Below are positions 34,176 through 41,447 of a DNA stretch of 64,000 nt, piece after piece (position 1 is the stretch's first letter; each line of letters begins with the position of its first letter). Both the position numbers and the translations under genes were made by a program. The notes under the pieces were generated by a model. It ran no database searches. It saw only the letters and a program-made list of their open reading frames with translations, and was not told where the DNA came from. Source of the DNA: ZC4RG30 sp040508085 (lineage in GTDB: Bacteria; Pseudomonadota; Gammaproteobacteria; Steroidobacterales; Steroidobacteraceae). Location: contig JBEVNO010000051.1 in the NCBI GenBank assembly GCA_040508085.1, forward strand, positions 8,397-72,396. The letters run 5' to 3'.

Positions 34176-34652
34176 GTGAAGTCAATTGCAGGGATGGTCG
34201 CACTGGTCGCGCTCACGATGCCGGCCTGGGCTCAGGTAACGCTGAACGGTGCGCGCATCGGTGCGCGTGATCCCGTTGCGGTGGCCAAGTTCTACCAGAC
34301 CGCCTTCGGCATGCAGGAAGTGCAACGCATCCAGAATCCGCAGATGCTCGAGATCATGTTGAACTTCGGCGCCACTGCCGAGGCTGCGCGTGCGACGCGT
34401 GCCCGCAACCAGGGCGGCGACATCGTCATCCTCAAACGCGATACTGATGGCGTGAAGGACGACATGCCGCACATCGTGCTGAATGTCACCGACATGAGCG
34501 CCGTGGTGAAGGCGTTGAAGGGCGCCGGCGGCAGAATGGAGCGGGAGCCGTTCGAGTTCGGCAAGACCGGCATCATCATCGGCATGGCCATCGACCCGGC
34601 GGGCAACCACATCGAGCTCATACAAGGGGCGGGCCAGGCCGGAAAGCCCTGA
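34176..34652 (+). CDS. exported VOC-family (glyoxalase-like) protein
   Basis: 158 residues from GTG 34176, with GGGGGG 7 nt upstream. A signal peptide (MVALVALTMPAWAQ) precedes one glyoxalase/bleomycin-resistance domain: GARIGARDPVAVAKFYQTAFGM, IVLNVTDMSAVVKALKGAGG, and the final DPAGNHIELIQ with the usual metal Glu. A metal-binding dimeric VOC protein in the periplasm is unusual but not unique. The substrate is unknown. It stands alone between rlmE and a convergent small membrane protein gene. Confidence 0.85.
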   Translation: MKSIAGMVALVALTMPAWAQVTLNGARIGARDPVAVAKFYQTAFGMQEVQRIQNPQMLEIMLNFGATAEAARATRARNQGGDIVILKRDTDGVKDDMPHIVLNVTDMSAVVKALKGAGGRMEREPFEFGKTGIIIGMAIDPAGNHIELIQGAGQAGKP

Positions 34653-34670
34653 CCACGCGCAGCTTCGCCG

Positions 34671-34823
34671 TCAGCGTTTGGCGGAGTTCACGAACCCCAT
34701 GATGATCAGGGCGAGGCCCACGAGCACCAGCAGGTGGATGGCACCGAAGGTCACTTTCACCGCCAGCCACAGCACCAGCCACAGCACAATGATGATGGCA
34801 CCAACTACTTTCAGAATTCCCAT
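34671..34823 (-). CDS. small two-helix membrane protein (50 aa, lmo0937/DUF5670-like)
   Basis: A 50-residue gene with an excellent ribosome site (GGGGAAGGA, 1-2 nt from a codon-aligned ATG at 34823). The product is MGILKVVGAIIIVLWL, a second hydrophobic run (FGAIHLLVLVGLALIIMGF) and a basic end NSAKR. The WLxxW pattern in the first helix and an IHLLLV-like second helix resemble the lmo0937/DUF5670 short membrane proteins, often seen near stress genes. Function unknown. The stop is 18 nt from the convergent VOC gene. Confidence 0.72.
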   Translation of the reverse strand: MGILKVVGAIIIVLWLVLWLAVKVTFGAIHLLVLVGLALIIMGFVNSAKR

Positions 34824-34898
34824 GTCCTTCCCCGCTGATTGGATGAAGGCAAGTTACCGGCCCGGGCTGTGTGGGCATAGCATGCGGTCCAGCGTACC

Positions 34899-34920
34899 GG
34901 CGTAGGCCGCTTCCTACGCC
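34899..34920. repeat. hairpin in the divergent spacer before the creatininase gene
   Basis: GGCGTAGG (34899-34906) pairs perfectly with CCTACGCC (34913-34920) across a 6-nt loop. It lies 76 nt upstream of the small membrane protein gene on the minus strand and about 100 nt before the creatininase-like gene. No T-run on either side, so a regulatory or leader hairpin is as likely as a terminator. Confidence 0.4.
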
Positions 34921-35022
34921 CGGCTTCAGAATGCCTAAAACAGAATGCAGGCCGACGCGGTTGCGTGGCACCCGGGCGCACCGCTAAATCGGGGCCTACC
35001 GCCCAACCCTTCCGAGGCTCTC

Positions 35023-35940
35023 ATGTCCCACGCGCTGCGCGCACTGCTGGCTGCCGGCTTGATCTTCTCCACGGCTGCAGCTTTCGCCGCCGAGCGTCCG
35101 GCCCGCGACCCGCGCGATGCCGGCGGCGGCCGCTGCGCCCGCAGCGTGTACAACTGCATCGACACGCCCAATCCGCTGCCGCGCACCTCCGAGGTCTGGA
35201 TCGAGAAGATGACCTGGATGGATGTCCGCGACGCCATGGCGGCGGGCAAGAAGACCATCATCATCCCCACCGGTGGCGTCGAGCCCAATGGTCCGTGGGT
35301 CGCGCTGGGCAAGCACAACTACGCACTGCAGACCAACTGCGCAGCCATCGCCCGCAGGCTGGGCAATGCGCTGTGCGCGCCCATCGTGCCGTTCGTGCCG
35401 GAGGGCGCATTCGACCCGCCGGGCGGCCACATGGATACGGTGGGCACCATCAGCCTGCGGGAATCCACCTTCCAGGCACTGCTCGAAGATATCGTCACCA
35501 GTTTCAAGGTGCATGGCTTCGAGAAGATCTTCCTGATCGGTGACAGCGGCGGCAATGCCCGCGGCATGGAAGCCACGGCGCGCAAGCTGAACAGCGAATG
35601 GAAGGCGGCGCCGCTGGTGGCGCATCTGCCGGACTACTACGAATACAGCAGCGTTCACGACTTCCTGCGCCGCAAGGGCGTGATGAAGGAAGGGCTCGTC
35701 AGCGACAATGTGCATGACGATCCCGCCGTAGAGATCGAGGTGATGGGCGCTGATCCCGAGGCGGTGCGCTGGAAGGAGCGCGTCAAGCTGGGCCTCGCTA
35801 CCATCGACGGGGTCTCCATTGCCGACAAGGACCGCGTCCTCGCCCTGGCCAGGGAGGTGGCCGAGTTCCGCGCCACCCGCACCATCGCGGCCATGGACCA
35901 GGCCATTGCCAACCGCGGCGGGCTCTCGCCGGCTCCGTGA
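35023..35940 (+). CDS. exported creatininase-family amidohydrolase, variant metal site
   Basis: 305 residues from ATG 35023, with GAGG upstream. A signal peptide (LLAAGLIFSTAAAFAAE) makes it periplasmic, whereas classical creatininases are cytoplasmic. The fold is recognisable: IIIPTGGVEPNGPWVALGKHNY, VPFVPEGAF, TISLRESTFQALLEDIVTSF, and HGFEKIFLIGDSGGNARGM. In characterised creatininases the first motif is GxxExHGxHLPLxTD and the last NGHGGN. Here the first His of E-x-H is Asn, and NGHGGN reads GDSGGN, so the zinc site must differ. Similar exported proteins annotated 'creatininase family' exist, but their substrate is unknown. An M20 peptidase gene follows after 86 nt. Confidence 0.83.
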   Translation: MSHALRALLAAGLIFSTAAAFAAERPARDPRDAGGGRCARSVYNCIDTPNPLPRTSEVWIEKMTWMDVRDAMAAGKKTIIIPTGGVEPNGPWVALGKHNYALQTNCAAIARRLGNALCAPIVPFVPEGAFDPPGGHMDTVGTISLRESTFQALLEDIVTSFKVHGFEKIFLIGDSGGNARGMEATARKLNSEWKAAPLVAHLPDYYEYSSVHDFLRRKGVMKEGLVSDNVHDDPAVEIEVMGADPEAVRWKERVKLGLATIDGVSIADKDRVLALAREVAEFRATRTIAAMDQAIANRGGLSPAP

Positions 35941-36026
35941 TTCCCTGAGCGGGTGGTTGGCTGCGCCCACGAGCCCTTTGAACGTACTATCCCGCTCAAC
36001 GCAGGAGTGACGGGCAGAGGGCTGGC

Positions 36027-37430
36027 ATGAAGCACAGGTGGGCATTGGCGGGTCTGGCGCTGCTCGCACCCGTTCTGGCCGGCGCGCAATCCCGGCCCGA
36101 CCAGGTGAAGTTCCGTGAGCTCTACCGCGAGCTGGTGGAAACGGACACCAGCATCACCACCGGTGACTGCACCCTGCTGGCGGACAGGATAGCGGCACGC
36201 CTCGCCACGGCCGGATTCCCTGCCGCGGATATCACCAGATTCGCTGTTCCGGAGCACCCCAGGGAAGGCGGGCTGGTCGTCGTGCTTCCCGGCACTTCAA
36301 AGACGCTGAAGGCGATCCTGCTGCTCGGGCATATCGATGTGGTGGCGGCGAAGCGCGAAGACTGGAGCCGGGATCCGTACCAGTTCATCGAGGAGGATGG
36401 TTATTTCTGGGGCCGCGGCGTCGCCGACATGAAGGCCATGGACGCGATCTGGATCGACATGCTGATGCGCTTCAAGGCCGAAGGCTACCGTCCCAGACGC
36501 ACGCTCAAGCTGGCGCTCACCTGCGGTGAGGAAACCAGCACCGCCTTCAACGGCGCGCAGTGGCTGGCGCAGAACCGCCGGGAACTCATCGACGCGCAGT
36601 TCGCGCTCAACGAGGGTGGCGGCGGGCGCAGCGATGGCAACGGCAAGCTGCTCACCGCGAGCCTGCATGTGGGCGAGAAGACGCCGGTCAATTACCGTAT
36701 CGAGGCCACCAACCCTGGCGGCCACAGCTCCGCGCCGATACGCGACAACGCGATCTACGAGCTGGCCGACGCGCTGGCGCGCATCCGCGACCTGGAGTTT
36801 CCGCTGCAGATGACAGATACCACGCGCGCCTACTTCGCCAGGGCAGGCAAGGCGCGCAGCGACGACATGGGCAAGGCGATGAGGGCGCTGGCTGCCAATC
36901 CGGCTGACAGGCAGGCCGAGGCGGTGGTCAACACCGACAAGAGTTTCCATTCCATGCTGCGCACCACCTGCGTCGCCACCCTGCTGGATGGCGGACATGC
37001 CAACAACGCATTGCCGCAGCGGGCGCGCGCGAACATCAACTGCCGGATCTTTCCTGGTGTGGATGCCGAGCAGGTGCGTCTGGCGCTGCAGCAGGCGATC
37101 GCTGATCCGCGCATGACGGTGGTGCGGACTGATGAACGCGGCCCGCTGGCGGTGCCGCCACCGCTGGACGCCAAACTCGTGGGTCCCGCGGAAAAGCTGC
37201 TGGCGAAGTTCCATCCCGGCGTGCCGCTGGTGCCCACCATGTCCACAGGCGCTACCGATGGCGTGTTCCTGGGTGCCGTGGGCATTCCTTCCTATGGCCC
37301 GCCGGGACTGTGGAGTGATGCCGATGGCAACGGTACCCACGGCCTGAATGAGCGCATGGCGGTGGCCGCCGTCTATTCAGGCAGGGACTTCCTCACCGAG
37401 CTGGTGAAGGTATACGCCAACCAGGATTAG
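36027..37430 (+). CDS. exported M20-family metallopeptidase
   Basis: 467 residues from ATG 36027, with AGAGGG upstream. A signal peptide ends near LAGAQSR. The di-zinc set is intact: His-x-Asp in LLLGHIDVVAA, Asp in GRGVADMKA, Glu-Glu in LTCGEETS, an acidic residue in NEGGGG, and the terminal His in DGNGTHGLNE. The dimerisation domain lies in between (NPGGHSSAP). It should hydrolyse a small peptide or N-acyl amino acid in the periplasm. It may share an operon with the creatininase-like gene. The downstream neighbour is convergent. Confidence 0.92.
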   Translation: MKHRWALAGLALLAPVLAGAQSRPDQVKFRELYRELVETDTSITTGDCTLLADRIAARLATAGFPAADITRFAVPEHPREGGLVVVLPGTSKTLKAILLLGHIDVVAAKREDWSRDPYQFIEEDGYFWGRGVADMKAMDAIWIDMLMRFKAEGYRPRRTLKLALTCGEETSTAFNGAQWLAQNRRELIDAQFALNEGGGGRSDGNGKLLTASLHVGEKTPVNYRIEATNPGGHSSAPIRDNAIYELADALARIRDLEFPLQMTDTTRAYFARAGKARSDDMGKAMRALAANPADRQAEAVVNTDKSFHSMLRTTCVATLLDGGHANNALPQRARANINCRIFPGVDAEQVRLALQQAIADPRMTVVRTDERGPLAVPPPLDAKLVGPAEKLLAKFHPGVPLVPTMSTGATDGVFLGAVGIPSYGPPGLWSDADGNGTHGLNERMAVAAVYSGRDFLTELVKVYANQD

Positions 37431-37459
37431 GACCGCCCAGGCTTGCGGGCACCGCCGCC

Positions 37460-39148
37460 CTACAGCGCCGCTGACTTCGGGGTCAGCGGTTCCAGCAGCG
37501 CGACCACGGCCGCCCGACTGTTGCGCGCGGCTTCCGCGGCGCCCGCGGCAGCTCCGGCGGCTGCCGGCGCGGCGGCAGGAACCGCGCGCGCGGCATCCAG
37601 CGCGGTCTTGCCGGTGGCGTCGCGGATCTTCGGATCCGCGCCACGTTCAAGCAGGTGCTTCACCACGCGGTCGCGGCCGCCTTCCGCGGCCGCGAACAGT
37701 GCGGTACGGCCCTCCTGGTCGCGACCTGCCACATAGGCCATCAGGGTAGCGGTGTGCGTGCGGCTGTCCAGCACCTGCGCGTTCACGTTGGCGCCCGCGT
37801 CCAGCAGCAGGTCGATGGTCTTGATGGCGCGCGCCTGCGGATCGCCGGGCAGAGGGGCGGGCGCGCCGCCCGCGGCGCGCCCGGTGCCGCTCATGCCTGC
37901 GGCCAGCATCAGCGGCGTCATCTGGAACACGTTGGGCAGGTCCACCTCTGCGCCGTGCGCCAGCAGCACCTGCATGGCCTCATGGTCGTGGCTCATGGTC
38001 GCCACCATCAGCGGGCCCACACCGCCGCGCATGTCGTAATCGGCAAAGCGGCCGCGACCCGCCCCATAGGGCCGCTTGCGGGTGAGCTGGTGGTTCACAT
38101 CCACGCCCATGCCGATGAGCCGGTTGACCACATCCATGGCGGTGACTGCCGGTACCGGGGGCGGGGGAGCTTCAGCTGCCGCACCTGCTGCGCCGCGGCC
38201 ACCGGCACCGCCCGGGCCGCCGCCGGGCCCACCGCCGCCACGGAATGAATTCATGTCCACAGCCACATACACCGGCGTGCGGCCGCTCATGTCCCAGGTG
38301 TGCGGGTTGGCGCCCTTGTCGAGCAGGAACATGGCGATGTCGAAGCGCTTGTTGTCCAGCGCATTGATCAGCGGCGTGACGCCATCCGGATTGGGCTTGT
38401 TCACGTCGGCGCCGGCCTTGACCAGCGCGACCACGCAGCGATAGCAGCCCGAGCGCGTGGCATACAGCAGCGCCGTCAGGCCGCCGGTCTGCCGGCTGGA
38501 GAACTGCGCCCGCGGCTCCGACGTCATCTGCCTGGGCCAGTCGTCATCCTTCGCGCGCAGGTTGACGTTCTTCGCGCCATGCGCCAGCAGCAGGTCGACG
38601 ATGTCGGGCTGGTTGCCGCCGGCGGCCCACATCAGCGCATTCTGGTTGCGGAATTTCTCGATGGCATTCACATCCGCGCCATGTTCGACCAGCAGCTTCG
38701 CGATAGGCAGCGAACCGTTGCTGATGGCCAGCATCAATGCCGTCTGGTTGTCGGGGTTGGGCGAATCCACGTTGGCCCCGGCGGCCAGCAGCACGCGCAC
38801 CAGCTCCAGGTCCTCGACCTTGATGGCCTCAGTGAGCGCCGTGGCGCCATAGATGTTGGCGACGTCGGCCTTGGCGCCAGCCTTCAGCAGCGCGCGCACC
38901 AGCTCGTGGTCGACGTTGAACGTGGCCCACATCAGCGCGGTGGAGCCATCAGGGGCCTTCTCGTTGACGTTCACATCAGGAGAGGTGATCGCGGCCAGCA
39001 CCGAATCGCGTTTGCCGGCCCGTACCAGATCGCCCAGCGTCTGCGGTGGCGCGGCTGCCAGCGCGGCAACTGGCGCTGCCAGTGACAGCAGGCCCAGCGC
39101 GAGGATGACCGGAATTCCGCCGGAGCGGGTGATCGACTTAGACAACAT
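37460..39148 (-). CDS. exported ankyrin-repeat protein, paralogue of the 45967 gene
   Basis: 562 residues from the Met at 39148, with a GGGGG run upstream. The start lies inside the end of the MBL gene (11-nt overlap). A signal peptide (ALGLLSLAAPVAALAA) sends it to the periplasm. About ten ankyrin repeats follow (DGSTALMWATFNVDHELVRAL, DNQTALMLAISNGSLPIAKL, DGVTPLINALDNKRFDIAM and so on). They are interrupted by a Gly/Ala/Pro-rich loop near the middle and flanked by a low-complexity Ala-rich end. A TSEPRAQ segment and a CxxC (SGCYRCVVALV) are shared with the second ankyrin protein. Ankyrin proteins are scaffolds. As the last gene of the DUF1592/DUF1552 operon it may organise that system. Confidence 0.9.
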   Translation of the reverse strand: MLSKSITRSGGIPVILALGLLSLAAPVAALAAAPPQTLGDLVRAGKRDSVLAAITSPDVNVNEKAPDGSTALMWATFNVDHELVRALLKAGAKADVANIYGATALTEAIKVEDLELVRVLLAAGANVDSPNPDNQTALMLAISNGSLPIAKLLVEHGADVNAIEKFRNQNALMWAAGGNQPDIVDLLLAHGAKNVNLRAKDDDWPRQMTSEPRAQFSSRQTGGLTALLYATRSGCYRCVVALVKAGADVNKPNPDGVTPLINALDNKRFDIAMFLLDKGANPHTWDMSGRTPVYVAVDMNSFRGGGGPGGGPGGAGGRGAAGAAAEAPPPPVPAVTAMDVVNRLIGMGVDVNHQLTRKRPYGAGRGRFADYDMRGGVGPLMVATMSHDHEAMQVLLAHGAEVDLPNVFQMTPLMLAAGMSGTGRAAGGAPAPLPGDPQARAIKTIDLLLDAGANVNAQVLDSRTHTATLMAYVAGRDQEGRTALFAAAEGGRDRVVKHLLERGADPKIRDATGKTALDAARAVPAAAPAAAGAAAGAAEAARNSRAAVVALLEPLTPKSAAL

Positions 39149-40088
39149 TGCCCCCGAAATTCGTATAGTGGGCCTGCAGCCCTTTGGCGACGTCGTAGAG
39201 GAAGCGGGCTGGATCCTGGAACTGGCGGCCCACATCGTTCAGCACGCCGTCGTTCAGCATGTCCTGCGCGCTGTGGCCTTTGTGTGTGAGCGCGGCGGTG
39301 CGGTCGTACAGCTTCACCATCAGGTCGCGCTCGGCCTGCAGCTGTGCACGCCCCAGCACCGGCCCATAGGCTGGAATGATGCGCGTCTGTTCGTTGGCCA
39401 GTTCCAGCAGGTCGTCCATGGCGTCGGCGCGACCGCCCAGCCAGCCGCCTGCATACCAGTCCAGCACCGGATCGCGCAGCGGCGATACGACATCGCCCGC
39501 CACCAGCACGTTTGAATCGCGGAAATACACGTAGGCATCGCCACGGGTGTGCGCTTCCAGCAGATACCCGAATTCGACACGCTCCGCGCCGGCCACAAGC
39601 TCGCCCCTGCCACGGAAGGTGACGCTGGGCACCGCCTCCTTCGGCGGCGCCTTGACCCAGCGGTCTTCCGCGGGCACGTAGTAGTCCGCAGCCAGCCATT
39701 GTTTGGTGATGGTGTGGGCATGGATCTGCGCGCCAGCCTTCGCGAACAGCGCATTCCCGCCGGTCTGGTCAGCGTGGTAGTGCGTGTTGAACAGTGTCCG
39801 CACCGGCACACCGGCGAGGGTCTTCTGCACCGCCGCGGCCAGCTGCGCCGCGCCGCTGTCCACCAGCAGCAGCCCTTCGCCTGTGTTGAGCACCACCACG
39901 TTGCCAGGCGTGCCGGCGATGACGCTGACGCGCTCGGTAACCTTCTCGGTGGCCAGTGCCGCGGCAGGTGCGCGCGGCGCCCGCGCCGGATTCTGCTGGC
40001 AGCCGGTGAGGCTGCCCACCAGCGGCAACGCGGACAGGGCGGCCATGCTGCCCAAGCCAGTCTTCAGGAACTCTCTGCGGTCGCTCAT
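39138..40088 (-). CDS. exported MBL-fold metallohydrolase
   Basis: 316 residues. It starts 4 nt after the DUF1552 stop. The N-terminus DRREFLKTGLGSMAAL is Tat-like and ends with LTGC, a lipobox, so it may be a folded-export lipoprotein. The MBL core has LLLVDSGAA, the metal motif NTHYHADQTGGN (HxHxDQ, where the usual His after Asp is Gln), a His in LLEAHTRGDAYVYF, and VLVAGDVVSP. The remaining His of the class is less obvious. Its function is open; it is neither a typical beta-lactamase nor a glyoxalase II. It is the third of four genes in the operon. Confidence 0.87.
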   Translation of the reverse strand: MSDRREFLKTGLGSMAALSALPLVGSLTGCQQNPARAPRAPAAALATEKVTERVSVIAGTPGNVVVLNTGEGLLLVDSGAAQLAAAVQKTLAGVPVRTLFNTHYHADQTGGNALFAKAGAQIHAHTITKQWLAADYYVPAEDRWVKAPPKEAVPSVTFRGRGELVAGAERVEFGYLLEAHTRGDAYVYFRDSNVLVAGDVVSPLRDPVLDWYAGGWLGGRADAMDDLLELANEQTRIIPAYGPVLGRAQLQAERDLMVKLYDRTAALTHKGHSAQDMLNDGVLNDVGRQFQDPARFLYDVAKGLQAHYTNFGGNVV

Positions 40089-40092
40089 TGCA

Positions 40093-41436
40093 TCACACCT
40101 GCGACAGCAGCCCCGTGCTGTTGCCGAAGCTCGGCTGCCGGATGCCCAGCTTGTCGAGCACGGTGAGATGCACATTGGCCAGCGGCGTGCGTTCCGGCAG
40201 CACCAGGTTCTTGCCGCCCACATGCTTGCCGTTTGCGCCGCCCACCAGCACAGCCGGCAGCGGATAGTTGTCGTGCTGGTTGCTGTTGCTCATGTTCGAG
40301 CCATAGAAGAACAGCGAATGGTCGAGGATGCTGCCATCCCCGTCCTTGGTGTCCGCCAGCTTCTTCAGGAAGCCCGCAAAGCGTTCCATGTGATAGCGCT
40401 GGATGCGGGTCAGTTCGGCGATGCGATCGCGCTGGTTGGCGTGATGGCTGGTCGGGTGGAAGCCGCCCGCGACGTTCAGGTGCTTGTAGGGGCGATCCGT
40501 GCCTTCCGCGGCCATCACATAGCTGGCGACCCGTGTGAGGTCCGCCTGGTAGGCCAGTGCGATCAGGTCGAACATGATGCCGAGCTGCTTGTCGAAATCC
40601 TCCAGCTCGCCCAGTGGTGCATCGGGCACGCTGACGCCGCCCATGTCGCGTGAGCTGGCCATCGTGACGCGCCTTTCCAGTTCGCGCACCGTGTCCAGAT
40701 AGTCCGACAGGGCGCGCTGGTCGCCCGGCCCCAGCTCATTGCGCAGCGACTTCGAACGCTCGCTGATCATGTCGAGGATGCTGGCGTTCTTGCGCAGCAG
40801 CGCGTCGCGCTCGGCGGCTGTATCGCCTTCACCCATCAGCTGGATGAACACCTTGCGCGGGTTGTATTCCATCGGCAGCGGCCGGTTGGGCGCGGCATAG
40901 GAGGTCGTCACGGAATAGAACCCGCCGTTGCCGGCCGCGATCTGCACGGTGGTCTCGGCAGCCAGCTCGAGTGACGGCAGCGAAGTCTGCTGACCGATGT
41001 GCTGCGCGATCACCTGATCAAGGGTGGTGGCGAGGCTTGCGCCCTTGGCGGTGGTATCCGGCCGCACGCACGACAGCCAGGTGGCGGGGTTGAGCGTGTG
41101 CACCGACCCCATGGCGGTGCTGTTCTCGATATTGTCGAAGGTGGTCACGTATTTCTTGAAGGGCTCCAGCGGCGCCACCGTGTTGCCCAGCTTGAAATCC
41201 GCGCCCTTGCCGGTGGAGCTCCAGGAGTCGACTTCCTTGCCGTACACCGTGTTGTTCATGATGGCGCCGTGTGGCAGGTAGAAGAACCCCGCCCGTATCT
41301 TCGGCGCCGCTGCGGACTGCGCCAGCGCAGTGCCTGCGGGCACCATGGCATCCAGGAACGGCAATCCCAGTGCGACGCCGCTGCCGCGCAGGAAGGTGCG
41401 CCGTGACAGGTACTTCTTCGTCAGAAAAATGGCCAT
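40093..41436 (-). CDS. DUF1552 family exported protein (second copy)
   Basis: 447 residues, the same length as the 19214-20557 copy. The Tat signal is YLSRRTFLRGSGVALGLPF. The body has AGFFYLPHGAIMNNT, NIENSTAMGSVHTLNPATWLS, SLATTLDQVIAQHIG, DYLDTVRELERRV, MFDLIALAYQADLTRV, and an end with GSNMSNSNQHDNYPLPAVLVGG. It follows the DUF1592 gene by 11 nt and precedes the MBL gene by 4 nt. Sequence similarity to the first copy looks moderate, so they are old paralogues rather than a recent duplication. Confidence 0.9.
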   Translation of the reverse strand: MAIFLTKKYLSRRTFLRGSGVALGLPFLDAMVPAGTALAQSAAAPKIRAGFFYLPHGAIMNNTVYGKEVDSWSSTGKGADFKLGNTVAPLEPFKKYVTTFDNIENSTAMGSVHTLNPATWLSCVRPDTTAKGASLATTLDQVIAQHIGQQTSLPSLELAAETTVQIAAGNGGFYSVTTSYAAPNRPLPMEYNPRKVFIQLMGEGDTAAERDALLRKNASILDMISERSKSLRNELGPGDQRALSDYLDTVRELERRVTMASSRDMGGVSVPDAPLGELEDFDKQLGIMFDLIALAYQADLTRVASYVMAAEGTDRPYKHLNVAGGFHPTSHHANQRDRIAELTRIQRYHMERFAGFLKKLADTKDGDGSILDHSLFFYGSNMSNSNQHDNYPLPAVLVGGANGKHVGGKNLVLPERTPLANVHLTVLDKLGIRQPSFGNSTGLLSQV

Positions 41437-41447
41437 CGCTGTCTTCC

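Noticed and set aside
38300..39515. Plus-strand frames of 220-260 codons across the ankyrin and MBL genes
   Set aside because: They mirror ankyrin repeats on the opposite strand; no independent start signal or domain.
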